DNA of 64,000 nucleotides from Symbiodinium natans (Eukaryota > Sar > Dinophyceae > Suessiales > Symbiodiniaceae), in the NCBI GenBank assembly GCA_905221605.1, contig CAJNDS010000076.1, positions 173,743 through 237,742 on the forward strand, given 5' to 3'. The notes under the pieces were generated by a model. It searched no databases, was not told where the DNA came from, and worked only from the letters and a program-made list of their open reading frames with translations. The translations under genes were made by a program, and so were the position numbers. Numbering within the stretch: the first letter of the stretch is position 1; every line of letters begins with the position of its first letter. Below are positions 1 through 10,796 of the stretch, one piece after another.

Positions 1-12
1 TGGTGACCCCCC

Positions 13-106
13 GTTTAGGGTTTAGGGTTTAGGGTTTAGGGTTTAGGGTTTAGGGTTTAGGGTTTAGGGTTTAGGGTTTAGGGTTTAGGGTTTAGGGTTT
101 AGGGTT
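13..106 (+). repeat. interstitial telomeric array, TTTAGGG
   Basis: Near-perfect tandem TTTAGGG heptamers read on the + strand. A true left chromosome end would read CCCTAAA on this strand, so this is an interstitial array, not a terminal telomere. It faces the opposite array that begins at about 193. Confidence 0.95.
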
Positions 107-192
107 CTTCCCCCTAATTGCGGTCCCCCGAAGATAACATGGGCCACCCTTAGAATAGAAGAGACCCCCTGAAAGGACGCCTAGGTTTCTGA

Positions 193-429
193 ACCCCAAA
201 CCCCAAACCCCAAACCCCAAACCCAAACCCCAAACCCCAAACCCCAAACCCCAAACCCTAAACCCTAAACTGGCCCTAAACCCTAAACCCTAAACCCCAA
301 GCCCTAAGCCCTAAGCCCTAAACCCTAAACCCTAAACCCTAAACCCTAAACCCTAAACCCTAAACCCTAAACCCTAAACCCTAAACCCTAAACCCTAAAC
401 CCTAAACCCTAAACCCTAAACCCTAAACC
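193..429 (-). repeat. interstitial telomeric array, CCCTAAA with CCCCAAA variants
   Basis: A tandem array in the opposite orientation to the preceding one. It begins with CCCCAAA variants and becomes pure CCCTAAA toward 430, where the first coding island starts. It probably forms most of an intron. Confidence 0.92.
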
Positions 430-437
430 ACCACCAG

Positions 438-2749
438 GTGGTCTCTTCGCTGGAGCTCGCCACGGCAGAGCTGCAGAAGAGTGCTGGGATGAACCCGCGC
501 ACCGTGGTGGCCGTCCTGAAGGACCCTTACTTACTCAGCGAGTAGTTGAGGGGTTTAGGGTTTAGGGTTTAGGGTTGAGGGTTGAGGGTTGAGGGTTTAG
601 GGTTTAGGGTTTACGATTTTTATTGTTTTTAGGGTTTAGGGTTTAACTTGTTGGGTTTCCTGATTTCGTAGGAATCACAAGCTTTAACCCTGTTTTCCCC
701 TGTGGTTAGTGGGAGAAGCAAAGGACCTGCCGCCGCAGCTGCAGCCGATTATGGGCTCCCCGGCATACGTGCAGGGCATCAGCGACTTAGTCGCGGAATT
801 GAGCGCACGTTACACCCTTTTTGGGGTACTTCAATTTCTCAATGAGTGCACTTTACACCTTTTTGGGCATACTTCAAGCCCCTAATGAGTGCACTTTACA
901 CCTTGTTTGGGATTCTTAAAGTAGATCCCCTCTGGAACTGAAGGTGCACACTTTTTGGGGCACTTTTTGGGGCCTTATGAACTCAGCAACGAAGGTGAGG
1001 TGATCGAGCAGTTCAAGGGCAAGCTACGCGATGCCTGTGGAAAGGCCCAGGAGGTCGGGGATGCCCACTCTAGGGTTTAGGGTTTAGGGTTTAAGGTTTA
1101 TAGGTTTCGAGGGTTTTTTCTAGGGTTCTAGGGTAAAGGGTCTAGGGTATTGTAGGGTTTAGGGTTTGTAGGTTTCGAGGGTTCTAGGGTAAAGGGCTTA
1201 GGGTTTTTGAGTTCTAGGGTAGGGTTTATAGGAGAAAAATGCAAGCACCCTTCGCCCATCGAAGAGGCCGATGCCGCCACGCGCGAGAAGAAGGTGGCCG
1301 CGCTGCTTCAGTTGGCCGAGGAGGGCGACGCCGCGCAGAGGGAGCTGGCTGCTCTGGGGCTGCCTGGGCCTTTCAAGGTGGGCACATGTTTCCAAGATAG
1401 GGGTTTTTGTTTGAATAGACCGCCAGCATGCTCTAATACGTATTAAGGAATCCTACAAAAGACTATATGAAAGCTACAAAGTCCTTTTTCTGGGAACCCC
1501 GCCCCCCTCCCAAGAAGGGCACAAAGCCCCCTGTTGTTTCGGAAGTCCCCCCCCCCTCACTCCCCACTCCTGCAGGTGGACAGCTTTGCACAGGTGATCC
1601 ACGGCTTCGTGATCCAGTGCGGTTTCTTAGCAGCTGAATGAGTACACTTCGCACTTTTTGGGGATACTGCAATCCCCTATAGAACTGAAAGTGTACACTT
1701 TCTTTAGGGCTTCTGAACTCAGCAACTAAACTGTACGCCCTACACCCTACACCCTGCATCCTACACCCTACACGCTACACCCTAAACCCTAAACCCTGAA
1801 CCCTGAACCCTAAACCCTAAACCCTAAACCCTAAACCCTAAACCCTAAACCCTAAACTCAGGCTTGGAGGCGGCCGAGGCGGAGCTCTCCAAGGAGACGG
1901 GCATGAACCCCAAGGCAGTGCTGGCGGGACTGGCGGAGGCGAGCAAAGCCTCCTGGCAGCCCAGTGTTTTGATAGCCCTAAACCCTAAACCCTAAACCCT
2001 AAACCCTAAACCCTAAACCCTTTTTCCTTCCTTTTTCCTTCCTTTTTCCTTTTTTTGGTGGTTCAGGGTTCTCTTCTAAAGTAACCCGCCCAAAAGAAGG
2101 GTGCCCTTGTTATGATACGGTTGCTGGGCTACTCCGAGGCCTTGCCACGCCTGGATCCCGAACTTTCCTCCGACTGCGATGCTGAGGGACTGCGAACTCG
2201 GGCCATGGAGTCTTGTGACAAAGCTCCTTGGTAGGTGTTGTGTACCCTTTTTCCCCTTTTCTTGTGGTTCAAGGTTCCCTTCTAAAGCCATTGATTACCC
2301 GACCCCCAAAAGGGTGCCCTTCTTGCAAATATGGTTATTCGGCTACTTCCAGGTGAGCAAGCGGATGATCGAGTCTCTGGAGGAGGCGGTGACCGCGTCC
2401 AACGAAGCCAAGCAGAAGGCGCTGCTCAGCTTCGCCAAGGAGTTCGATGCCGCCTGCAGTGCCTTGGTGGCCCACAGTGGTACCCTTTACTGGTTTGTTT
2501 GTGTTTTTTAATGTTTTTTTTTTTTGGGGGGGGGGGGGTTAGGGTTAGGGTTCAGGGTTTAGGGTTTGGGGTTTAGGGTTTGGGGTTCAGGGTCTTGGGG
2601 AGGGGTGCTGGGTTCCCTTATAAAGTAGCCAACCCCATTCAAAGGGTGCCCTTGTAATATGGGTGCTGGGCTACCAAGGTGGTCTCACCAGCAGTTCTCT
2701 GGAAGCAGAACTGCAGACACGCGCGCGAGTCTAGCACAGCTTTCAGCCG
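438..2749 (+). CDS. partial multi-exon gene for a helical, repeated-module protein
   Basis: Coding islands on the + strand: 438-545, 710-781, 995-1069, 1232-1377, 1576-1621, 1862-1963, 2139-2230, 2353-2479 and 2679-2749. Most follow an AG (ACCAG, TGCAG, CTCAG, TTCCAG). The islands at 438 and 1862 encode related peptides (ELQKSAGMNPRTVVAVL and ELSKETGMNPKAVLAGL), and 2679 starts with DNA resembling 438, so exons have been duplicated. Exons 710-781 and 995-1069 join in frame as QGIS-EVIEQFKGK by removal of a GC-AG introner. Islands at 1232 and 2353 (KRMIESLEEAVTASNEAKQK) are Ala/Glu/Lys-rich and probably alpha-helical. Between exons lie telomeric arrays (1781-1857, 1976-2020) and three copies of a GGTTCCCTT...GGGCTACT-type inverted element ending at 2138, 2352 and 2678. 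The family is not recognised. Exon ends are partly uncertain, notably the donor of 2139-2230, where a GC donor near 2223 would keep frame. Confidence 0.5.
786..994 (+). mobile_element. introner, CTTAG family, inside a coding region
   Basis: The element starts CTTAGTCGCGGAATTGAG and ends GAACTCAGCAACGAAG, giving imperfect inverted ends. It is flanked by GCGA (782-785) and GTGA (995-998), a 4-bp duplication with one mismatch. Removing 782-994 as a GC-AG intron joins the neighbouring exons in frame. Internal GCACTTTACACCTTTTTGG motifs recur, so it may hold nested or duplicated copies. Confidence 0.6.
1626..1729 (+). mobile_element. CTTAG-family introner relic
   Basis: CTTAGCAGCTGAATGAGTAC at the left and CTGAACTCAGCAACTAA at the right match the elements at 786-994 and 52830-52933. 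The centre holds CACTTTTTGGGGATAC and its approximate inverse GTGTACACTTTCTTTAGG. No clean flanking duplication is visible. It begins just after the coding island 1576-1621. Confidence 0.5.
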
Positions 2750-2751
2750 GG

Positions 2752-2837
2752 GTTTAGGGTTTAGGGTTTAGGGTTTAGGGTTTAGGGTTTAGGGTTTAGG
2801 GTTTAGGGTTTAGGGTTTAGGGTTTAGGGTTTAGGGT
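2752..2837 (+). repeat. interstitial telomeric array, TTTAGGG
   Basis: About a dozen perfect TTTAGGG units follow the coding island at 2679-2749 directly. Confidence 0.93.
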
Positions 2838-3395
2838 TGTCCTTGTGCTGACAAAGCTCAGTGGATGGATCATGTGCAGTGGATGTTGGACCCAAGAGCG
2901 GCCATTCAATTGACGAAGCTGGGCACCCTGCAAATATCAACTTGCTGTCTCCCTAAACCCTAACCCCTAAACCCTTCAACCCTCTACCCCTCTACCTTAA
3001 ACCTGAAACCCTCTACCTCTCAACCCTAAACCCTAAACCCCCTCACCCTAAACCCTAAACCCCTTCACCCTAAACCCCAAACAGTCACCCCGAAACCGCG
3101 CTCGCCGTCCTTTCGTCTCAGACTGTAGGTGGATTGCCGCACCCAGGAGATGGGGTTTAGGGTTTAGGGTTTAGGGTTAAGGGTTTGGAGTTTGGGGTTT
3201 GGGGTTCAGGGTTGAGGGTTTGGGGTTTAGGGTTTGGGGTTCAGGGGTTATGGAGTACTTGACACCACCTTTCGTTTTTAGGGATTTCCGGGTTCTTTCG
3301 ATTTCTTGGAGGCTTTACAGAGTTTTCGGGCATCAAATCGGGCTTTAGGGTGAAGAAAAGGGTTTGAGAATTTGGGAGATGGCCTCCTGGATACT

Positions 3396-3489
3396 CTAAA
3401 CCCTAAACCCTAAACCCTAAGCCCTAAACCCTAAACCCTAAACCCTAAACCCTAAACCCTAAACCCTAAACCCTAAACCCTAAACCCTA
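3396..3489 (-). repeat. interstitial telomeric array, CCCTAAA
   Basis: Near-perfect CCCTAAA units on the + strand. The surrounding stretch 2950-3660 is mostly decayed telomeric repeat in both orientations, with no gene visible. Confidence 0.93.
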
Positions 3490-3669
3490 TTTACTCCAAA
3501 GCCTCTCCCGCAGCTCCTCAAAGTCCCCCACGTTGAGCCCTAAGCCAGCAGAGTTTCAGGGTTTTTAGGGTTTCAGGGTTATTAGGGTCTTTAAGGGATT
3601 TTAAGGGTTTTGAGGGTAAACCCTAAGCCCTATAAACCCTAAAACAGGGGTTTTAGGGCTACGTGACCT

Positions 3670-5214
3670 GCCATGGCTGCTGCTCGCGCCTGTCGCCTCT
3701 GACCCCGCAGGCGCGCTCCGTAGGCCTTCTTGTCAGCACTGCGGTTTAGGTTTCGTCGGGTTTAGAGTTCAGGGTTTATGGTTCAGGGTGCAGGGTTTAG
3801 GGTTTAGGGCTTAAGGTATAGGGCCTTCATCAACACAGGAGCCCCATAAACCTAAAATCACAGTCCGAACCCGAAAATTACAGTCTGGTAGAGGTGAAGC
3901 ACTTGAAGCGGGTGCTTTAAGGCTCAAGGTCTGGGGCCCTAATGCACGGAGCCTAAGGTTCATATGGATTGAGTGAACGTTGTATTCTCCTACTGTGACG
4001 GGATGCTTTGGGCGGGTGGGTATTTTTCCAAGGCTCGAGAATTGCTTGACGAGAAAAAGCTAGAACATGAGATGTTGAGCTAGGGTCTATATTAGGGTCT
4101 ATAGTAGGGTCTATAGGGTCTAAAAGATCTCTAAATTCTATAGAAGGGTCTATAGGATCGATAAGATCTAGAGGGTCTATAGTAGGGTCTATAAAGGGTC
4201 TATGGGGGTTTAGGTTTCAGAGTCTACAGGGTGCAGGGTTTAAAGGGGTTTATCGGGCCCCTAAACCTTTCAACCCCGAAGCCCTGAGTCCCTAAAACAC
4301 TTAACCCCCGGAGTCCCAAAATCTCTCAACCCTAAACCCTAAAAGCCTCCAAGCCCCAACCACCCCCCCCCCCCCCCCCCCCAAAAAAAAAGAGAGCAAA
4401 AAGCAAGATGAAGTTAGCAAAAGGAAGAAAAGAGTAAACAAAACCAAAGCCAGAAATGCCCATAAACTGACGATAAACGCAGCTGAGCATGTCAGGCTCT
4501 CTCCCACATGGCCTGGGCAGTGCCGGGCGTCACGCCGAGCTCCGTCACGTGGCGTGACAAGTGGCTGCTGTCTGTAAGGGTTTAGGGTTTAGGGTTCAGG
4601 TTTCAAGGTTTAGGATTTAGGGGCTTTTGTGTGTTCAGTGTTCAATGGGCTTTAAGGACAATAGGGGTTCAGGGCTGTCGGGTTTGGGTTTTAAGGGTTG
4701 GTCTTGGAAGGCTGTCTCCAGCTTCCTTTCATGATTTTTTTGTGTTAGAATTTAGGGTTTAGGGTTTAGGGTCACGGCGTGCTTCAAGGCACTGAAGGGA
4801 GCCTCGGGGCATGACAGAACGTGCAGAAGCTCCAGCCGGCCCGTCAAGCCCAAAACACCCTGATGTTCAGCAGGGGGTGCTCTAGTCCCTATTATATTAT
4901 AGTACCCCCCCGAGTAGAGTCACTATTAAGGACTGTTAGGATAAGAGGGAACATCCCAGCCTTAAGCTAACTAAGCTGAACTCCTTAACCGAGCAACCCT
5001 AAGACCTAGATCCTGAAACCCTATAGCCTATTCTTCTCTAAAACGCAAAAACCCCTAACGCTCTACAACCCTAAATCGCTAATCTTCCCTAAAGCCCTGT
5101 ACCCCAAAAACCCTAAAACAACTCTACCCCAAATCCCTAATCTTCCCTAGAGCCCTCCACGTGCTGTCCAGTCAACCTACACCCCTCGCACTGCCGCCTC
5201 CGCGAGCGCCGCGT
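3670..5214 (-). CDS. fragmentary minus-strand exons, unrecognised gene
   Basis: Four short islands read best on the minus strand, from 5' to 3': 5182-5214 (DAALAEAAVRG, followed by a GTGTAG donor), 4774-4847 (LTGRLELLHVLSCPEAPF), 4490-4571 (LSRHVTELGVTPGTAQAM, preceded by CTTACAG) and about 3670-3740. The 4490 island resembles the modules coded on the + strand at 438 and 1862. A decayed MITE and telomere-like repeats separate the islands. Exon limits are approximate and the chain may belong to more than one gene. Confidence 0.3.
4858..4959. mobile_element. decayed hAT-like MITE (GGGATGTTCC family)
   Basis: The right half carries TATTAAGGACTGTTAGGATA and GAGGGAACATCCC, matching the conserved arm of the family seen at 30966, 33524, 38124 and 56391. 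The left arm is degraded. Confidence 0.5.
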
Positions 5215-5249
5215 CAGGGGCCCTTTTTGTTTGGGAGCTCGGGGGGGGC

Positions 5250-6000
5250 TTCTGGGTGTAGGTTTAGGGGCTTACTAGGGGTTTGGGGGGTTTAGGGGGT
5301 TAGGGGGTTTAGGGGGGTACTAGAAGTTAGGGCTTAGGGTTTATGGTTCAGGGTTTAGGGGGATTCTTGGATCTCGGGTTGAGGACCGAAGAAGGCGGGG
5401 TTGAGGGGCTTTGGGATGGCGGACTTTTTTGGAGTCTGGGGTTGCCGGGTGTTTCGGGGTTTTGGGTTTAAGGCTTTATCGCTTAGTTACGTGAGAAGGG
5501 GGCTTAGGCTAAATGAGTGAGTCGAGGTTCGAAGCCGGGGAAAAGATCGGGTTGTGAAAGGGAAAATCGGGTGTAGGGGGCTGAAAGATGCGCACTTGAT
5601 GGTTTGGGGTCTTGAATTATTTAGGTACGACGGCCAAGCCCTAAACCCCCCCCAAACACAGGCAGCTGATCCCAAACGCAAAATCCCAGACGGCATGGGG
5701 TTTAGGTGGCCAAGAAACCCTGTCAAACTGTCAACTGCGCACCCTCTCAACCAGCAACCCTACACCTTCTACCCTAGCAGTTTAGGGTTTCGGCTTTAGG
5801 GTTTAGGGTTCATGGGTACTTATACCCACAATTATAAATCTACCTATAACCTACTTAGGGGACTTAGGTGGCTTATACGTGCAGTTATACTTGGGGTTGT
5901 AAGTACCCTGAACCTCCAAGGCCTTAGCCGCGTAGGAACCCCTGACCGTAAACCTTAATAAAGCCCTGACAACCCTGGAGCCTCGCAAACCCGAACCCTT
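5250..6000. other. gene-poor stretch with decayed telomeric repeats
   Basis: GGGGTTTAGGG-like decayed repeats occupy 5250-5470. The remainder is unique sequence without a convincing exon. Open frames between about 5490 and 5800 exist on both strands but overlap each other and run into telomere-like sequence. Confidence 0.4.
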
Positions 6001-6096
6001 CCCTAAACCCTAAACCCTAAACCCTAAACCCTAAACCCTAAACCCTAAGCCCTAAACCCTAAACCCTAAACCCTAAACCCTAAACCCTAAACCCTA
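6001..6096 (-). repeat. interstitial telomeric array, CCCTAAA
   Basis: About thirteen CCCTAAA units with single CCCTAAG variants. Confidence 0.93.
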
Positions 6097-6700
6097 AGCC
6101 CGCCGCCCCACTCTCTTGTCTTTTGGGGTAGGCGGGCGCTGGTCGAGCGCTCAGTGTGGCTTACCCTCCAGGCAGGCACAGGCCGAGTCAGCAGTTGTCA
6201 CTGTATTAACCCGAAACCATGCTGTCCGCGCACATTGTTCGGTCCTGCATTGGGGGCCCCCTGGGAGAGCTCCTGGAGACCCCCGGGTCCCTAGCCCCCG
6301 TCCGCTAGACCAGGGCCGTTTTGTTGGGGCTTGGCCGCCCCTTCGCGCCAAGTTTTGTGTTGCCTACCCTGTGTTCCTGGCTCTGGGTTCCTGGCCATAG
6401 CCCCTTCGCGCCAACCAAGCTGTCCACCACTGTCTTCGCCCCTTCGCGCCAACCCAAGCCGTCCGCACAGTATTCGCTGGCCCTGCGCCTTAGCCCCTTT
6501 GCGTCTGCGCACGCGGCAGGCAGGGCTGTTGCCTCCCTGCCCTTGTCCTGGCCCCAAAAGGGCGTGAATGCTGACTCATGTGATGCTTTGTGTAAAAAAT
6601 AAAAGAAGGTCTTAACTCCTTGAGAGTTGTAAGTGGGCGGTCTTGGGGTGGGTCGGTCTGCAGACTACTGCGCGCTCTCCAAGCACGCTTCCGTATGGCA
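6097..6700. other. unique GC-rich spacer with CCCCTTCGCGCCAA repeats
   Basis: This stretch between two telomeric arrays is not telomere-derived. CCCCTTCGCGCCAA occurs near 6337, 6401 and 6440, with a weaker copy near 6490, as part of a unit of roughly 40-60 bp. Several frames are open across it, as expected of GC-rich repeats, and none is persuasive as a gene. Confidence 0.4.
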
Positions 6701-6702
6701 CG

Positions 6703-6894
6703 CCCTAAACCCTAAACCCTAAACCCTAAACCCTAAACCCTAAACCCCAAACCCCAAACCCTAAACCCTAAACCCTAAACCCTAAACCCTAAACCCTAAA
6801 CCCTAAACCCTAAACCCTAAACCCTAAACCCTAAACCCTAAACCCTAAACCCTAAACCCCAAACCCCAAACCCCAAACCCCAAACCCTAAACCC
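6703..6894 (-). repeat. long interstitial telomeric array with CCCCAAA blocks
   Basis: About 27 heptamers, mostly CCCTAAA, with CCCCAAA runs near both ends. It ends immediately before the coding island at 6897. Confidence 0.94.
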
Positions 6895-6896
6895 AG

Positions 6897-6958
6897 GCCC
6901 AACGTCCTCGCGCTGGACGTGGACGAAGTGCTTTGCCGCTGTGCCGAGGCCGACGACG
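6897..6958 (+). CDS. short exon, HAD-like motif (tentative)
   Basis: After CCCAG the frame reads PNVLALDVDEVLCRCAE. DVDEVL fits the DxDx(T/V)L motif I of haloacid-dehalogenase-type phosphatases, whose first Asp is the nucleophile. The match covers one exon only, so the assignment is weak. The exon lies between a CCCTAAA array and a TTTAGGG array that starts at 6961. Confidence 0.3.
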
Positions 6959-7109
6959 GGGGTTTAGGGTTTAGGGTTTAGGGCTCAGGGTTTAGGGTTT
7001 AGGGTTTAGGTGAAAAACCTCGGCGAAACCCGGGTTTAGGGCTTAGGGTTTAGCGTTTAGGGTGTCTTCTGTTTTAGGGTTTAGGGCTCAGTATGGGTAT
7101 GGCTGTGCC

Positions 7110-7212
7110 ATATGGGAGTTTACGAAAGTCAGGGACCCCAAAATGGACCCGTTGCATTCCCTTATAATAAAGGACCCCAATAGGGTACCCTTAATTTCGG
7201 AAACCCCCATAT
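7110..7212. mobile_element. palindromic element, ATATGGGGGTTTACGAAA family
   Basis: CATATGGGAGTTTACGAAAG with GGGACCCC on the left is mirrored by GGGTACCCTTAATTTCGG and AAACCCCCATAT on the right. Related copies lie at about 7977-8091, 18866-18960, 31789-31908, 40250-40441 and, in part, 42388-42450. It is probably a non-autonomous element or introner. Confidence 0.55.
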
Positions 7213-7301
7213 ACAGTTCATTTATATCAGGGCCGTTGGGGATGATCTCGGGAATTGTTGTGGCTCCTGCCTGAGCCCTAAATCCCGCAAGCCCGAAAAA
7301 A

Positions 7302-7405
7302 CCCTAAACCCTAAACCCTAAACCCTAAACCCTAAACCCTAAATCCTAAACCCTAAACCCTAAACCCTAAACCCTAAACCCTAAACCCTAAACCCTAAAC
7401 CCTAA
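7302..7405 (-). repeat. interstitial telomeric array, CCCTAAA
   Basis: Near-perfect array. A second array of the same orientation lies at 7556-7618, and a TTTAGGG array follows at 7805-7876. Confidence 0.93.
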
Positions 7406-7976
7406 GACCCACCTGCAACTCCCAGCTTCGAGAGCCTCAGAAGCCCGAAAGCACGACGAAAGTCCTCAAACCCAAGCATCGCTGGGGCCCACAAAGCCCC
7501 ACAGACCCTTTACAGGCCGAAAACCGAGATGTGAGTGGTTGGACATGTTTGGATAAACCCTAAACCCTAAACCCTAAACCCTAAACCCTAAACCCTAAAC
7601 CCTAAACCCTAAACCCTAACCCCAAGAGCCTCTTTCTTCCACCAGACAGCTCGAAGCCCTCTCGACATCTTGCTCTGTGAAGGCCTTCGTTCAGTGGCAG
7701 TTTGGCCAAGTTCCACAAAATCTCGTCGCGCCGCGTCGGAAGCCTTAGGGTGGGGACGTGGGGGTCTCGGGGTTGCGGGGTTTTGAGTGTAGGGTTTTGG
7801 TTTTGGGTTTAGGGTTTAGGGTCTAGGGTTTCGGGTTTAGGGTTTAGGGTTTAGGGTTTAGGGTTTAGGGTTTGGGGTGGGTGGTGGGGGTGTTTGAGCT
7901 GTTTAGGGTCCGCGTGGACGACCCGAAAGGTCTCCGGTATGAAACTTCATCACTTTTAGGGATCGATGATACAGTG

Positions 7977-8091
7977 TAGAGGTTTACGAGAATAGGGGAC
8001 CCCAAATCTAAACCCCAAAACTTGTAGGATCCCCTTATAAGACGGACCCAAGAAGGTGCCCCCAAAAATGGTAAACCCCCATTTGGTATCT
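7977..8091. mobile_element. palindromic element, GGTTTACGA family
   Basis: AGAGGTTTACGAGAATAGGG on the left and GGTAAACCCCCATTTGG on the right match the family at 7110. The internal GGATCCCCTTATAAGACGGACCC is also family-like. Confidence 0.45.
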
Positions 8092-8483
8092 GTATGTGTT
8101 GAAGTGCATGCGTGAGAAACCTGGAAGGCACAGCTCTTCAACGAGGAACCGAGGCGCAAAAGGCTAGATCCCCCGAGCTGTGTAGCTAAGGGTTTAGGGT
8201 TTAGGGTTCCGGGTTTCGGGTTTAGGGTTTAAGGGGATAGCCTCACCCTGCTGTATTTCCCATTGTCATCATCATATCCTGGGACTGGACCTGCAACTAA
8301 ACCCTACACCCAATCCTTTGCAAGCTCATGTTGAGTCTCCTGCATGCTTTCAAAACACTGCGGCTACCTCGAACTTCCTACTACAAGCCGTTGCGCCTGT
8401 TGTACATGATACATTCCACACTCCCTAAACCCCCATCAATCAGCCATAAACCCTAAACCCTAAACCCTAAACCCTAAACCCCG

Positions 8484-8765
8484 GGACGTCGCTGCGAAAC
8501 TCGAGGACTGCTTCCAGCGGTGCTACTCCTCGGATGTCTCCGCTGCGCGCGAGCAGTTCCTGAGACCCGCAGCTGCATCTGGGAGGGAGCGCCTGAATTG
8601 TAGGAATTCAGTTAGGGTTTAGGATTTAGGGTTTAGGGTTTAGGGTTTTGCTGTAATAGGGCGTAGATGCTGTGAAGGTTAGGATGCAGCAGCGGCTCGA
8701 ATGCCTCGTCAAATGCGAAGAACAACTCTGGCCCGATTTTGGAGGGCCTTCAAAAACTTTTCTCC
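8484..8765 (+). CDS. two exons of an unrecognised gene
   Basis: Island 8484-8599 reads DVAAKLEDCFQRCYSSDV and continues SAAREQFLRP. Island 8684-8765 reads MQQRLECLVKCEEQLWPDF. A short TTTAGGG-rich intron separates them. Both have biased, repeat-free codons and Cys/Glu-rich helical character. Phase across the intron was not proved. Confidence 0.4.
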
Positions 8766-8859
8766 CACCCCGCGCCGTCCGAGGCGGCAAAACCACCCAA
8801 ACCTATTCCTTTTAGGGTTTAGGCCTAAACTCATGACAATCGCTTACTTTCAAAAAACC

Positions 8860-9260
8860 CTTTCCGTCACCGATGGCCACTTTCAGCCAAGAGTCCCGGC
8901 TGGCAGGGTTAGGGGGGCCCACAAGAAGGCCAGGGTGAGAGGCCAGGGGCCAGGGGGGGTCAGGGCGGCCAGAAAACCGGGGCACTTTTTGAGCACCCAC
9001 CCTGCCTGGACCAGCCTGAGGCCCCCTGGTCCCTGGACACGCTGCGGTGAGGGGTCGGGTCCTCCTGGCCTGGGGGCCTTGGGGTTTAGGGTATTTACCC
9101 TTTTTTGGGGACCAGAACTGGTTCTCAGGAGAACCTGCTCCGGTACCGGGCCGATCGTGGGTGCTACCGACCTCCTGGCTGCAGGAGGCGAGCAAGCGAC
9201 CTGGGCCGACTTTCGCCATAGAGGTCGAAGGGCTTAAGCGTGCGCCCCCCCTCTGCGTTT
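8860..9260 (+). other. GC-rich stretch, coding status unclear
   Basis: Long frames are open on both strands, rich in Gly, Pro and Arg. An internal GGGGACCAGAACTGGTTCTC palindrome near 9099-9125 resembles introner ends. It may hold one exon near 9180-9225 (LQEASKRPGPTFAI), but I cannot choose a model. Confidence 0.25.
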
Positions 9261-9366
9261 AGGGTTTAGGGTTTAGGGTTGAATTGCCGTGCGTTTGCGG
9301 AGGTTGGGTCTTCTTCTGAGGGTTCCTTCAGATGGAGTGTGCAGGCATGCTAAACCCTTAAGTTCG

Positions 9367-9447
9367 AAGTCCTAAAGCACCAAAAGCCCTAAAATTGTGC
9401 AGGCCGAAGCAGCTGCGTTTTAGGGTTTTGGTGCTTTAGGACTTTGG
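9367..9447. repeat. inverted repeat able to form a hairpin
   Basis: AAGTCCTAAAGCACCAAAAG is mirrored about 45 bp later by TTTTGGTGCTTTAGGACTTT. The arms are about 27 bp and include a CCCTAAAA/TTTTAGGG pair. Confidence 0.6.
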
Positions 9448-9719
9448 ACCCTATGACCGTCAGGTGACTAGGGTTTAGGGTAAGAATGGTACTCCTCCCT
9501 TGCCCTCCAGCGTAGCCGGACGAATCTTGCCCAACCAAATCCCTGCATCATACGAGTGCCCTAGACCTCAAGGTGTTTTTTGTCCCCTTCTGAGGCTCTG
9601 GATCCTTTAAAATTTAAAGCCCTAGACGAACAAGCCCCAGTTGTCTTCGCGATCCCTAAACCCTAAACCTAAACCCTAAACCCTAAACCCCACACCCTAA
9701 ACCCTCACGTTGTGCCCGC

Positions 9720-9790
9720 TTGGCAAAGGCTCGGACTTCGCAACGCTGGCGGAGCCTGTGCGCCCGCGCCCGCAAGGATGGTTCGAGGTT
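9720..9790 (+). CDS. possible short exon
   Basis: The frame GKGSDFATLAEPVRPRPQ is open and repeat-free, with CCCTAAA-like sequence just upstream and CCCTCAA repeats beginning downstream. No family is recognised and the ends are uncertain. Confidence 0.25.
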
Positions 9791-9871
9791 TCGGCTTGAG
9801 GGGGGGCTAGGGCCTGGTAGGGGCCCTAGAATACCAAGCCTAAACCTGAAACCCTCAACCCTCAACCCTCA

Positions 9872-9985
9872 ACCCAAAACCCAAAACCCAAAACCCAAAA
9901 CCCAAAACCCAAAACCCAAAACCCAAAACCCAAAACCCAAAACCCAAAACCCAAAACCCAAAACCCAAAACCCAAAACCCAAAAC
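9872..9985 (-). repeat. homogeneous CCCAAAA (TTTTGGG) array
   Basis: About 16 copies of a seven-base variant of the telomere unit, CCCAAAA. The uniformity shows that variants spread by local amplification rather than by random decay of TTTAGGG. Confidence 0.93.
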
Positions 9986-10100
9986 CCCAACCCTAAACCC
10001 AAAATACCCTCAACCCCAAATACCCTCAACCCCAACTACCCTCAACCCTAAACCCTAAACCCTACGAAGCTTAACGCCTTCAACCCGAGAGCCGAGGCAG

Positions 10101-10155
10101 GGTAGCGTGGAGGCGCTGCAGCAGCTGAAGGCCATGGGCTGGGAGGCCCTCTGCA
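10101..10155 (+). CDS. short exon, unrecognised
   Basis: After GGCAG the frame reads SVEALQQLKAMGWEALC. A TTTAGGG array follows at once (10158-10260). The peptide is amphipathic. A related phrase, GGCTGGGAGGCCCTC, recurs at about 10355, which suggests a duplicated exon edge. Confidence 0.4.
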
Positions 10156-10157
10156 TA

Positions 10158-10260
10158 GGGTTTAGGGTTTAGGGTTTAGGGTTTAGGGTTTAGGGTTTAG
10201 GGTTTAGGGTTTAGGGTTTAGGGTTTAGGGTTAGGGTTTAGGGTTTACTGTTTAGGGTTT
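10158..10260 (+). repeat. interstitial telomeric array, TTTAGGG
   Basis: About 14 units directly after a coding island. Confidence 0.93.
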
Positions 10261-10711
10261 AGGGTTCATGTAGGGTCTGGGGTTTCTGGTTTAGGGTTAG
10301 GGTTTAGGGTTAGAGTTTTTGGGCAATTGGCTTCAACAAAACAGGGCTCAGGGGCTGGGAGGCCCTCCACTTGGGGTTCAATTCTTGGGTTCAAACACAG
10401 GGACTCACTGGATTTGCAGGGTGTAATAGGGCTTAAATCGTAAGGTTTAATAGGGTTTTCAAGCTGATAGGGGTTGCAGGGCTTGGGGCTGATATTTATA
10501 GGGTTTGTCGCGTTTGGGGCTTAGGGCTTATAGGGTTCGGAGGGTATAGGGCTTAGGGCTTTTAGGGTTCAGGATTTGTAGGGTTTGGGTTTCGCTTTTT
10601 CTTGTTTGGGGTCTCCGAGAGCCAACGTGAAATCCCCCAGCGAACCCCCCCCCCATTCTCCCGAAGCCCTCAACCCCCGACGTTTAGGGTGTAGGGATAA
10701 TGGGCCCTTGC

Positions 10712-10796
10712 AAAAACAGCCCCACGCCAGCTCCATGCGGTCACATCCCGGCCGGCGAGCTCCAAGCAAAGCAGCCTGGCATACTGCAGGGTTCAA
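10712..10796 (-). CDS. minus-strand exon, unrecognised
   Basis: Read on the minus strand after CCTGCAG-like sequence, the frame gives YARLLCLELAGRDVTAWSW and RGAVFA. It is repeat-free and open only in this frame without gaps. Confidence 0.35.

Noticed and set aside
1-106. A chromosome-end telomere at the start of the window
   Set aside because: A left end should read CCCTAAA on the + strand. The first array reads TTTAGGG, and similar arrays occur throughout.
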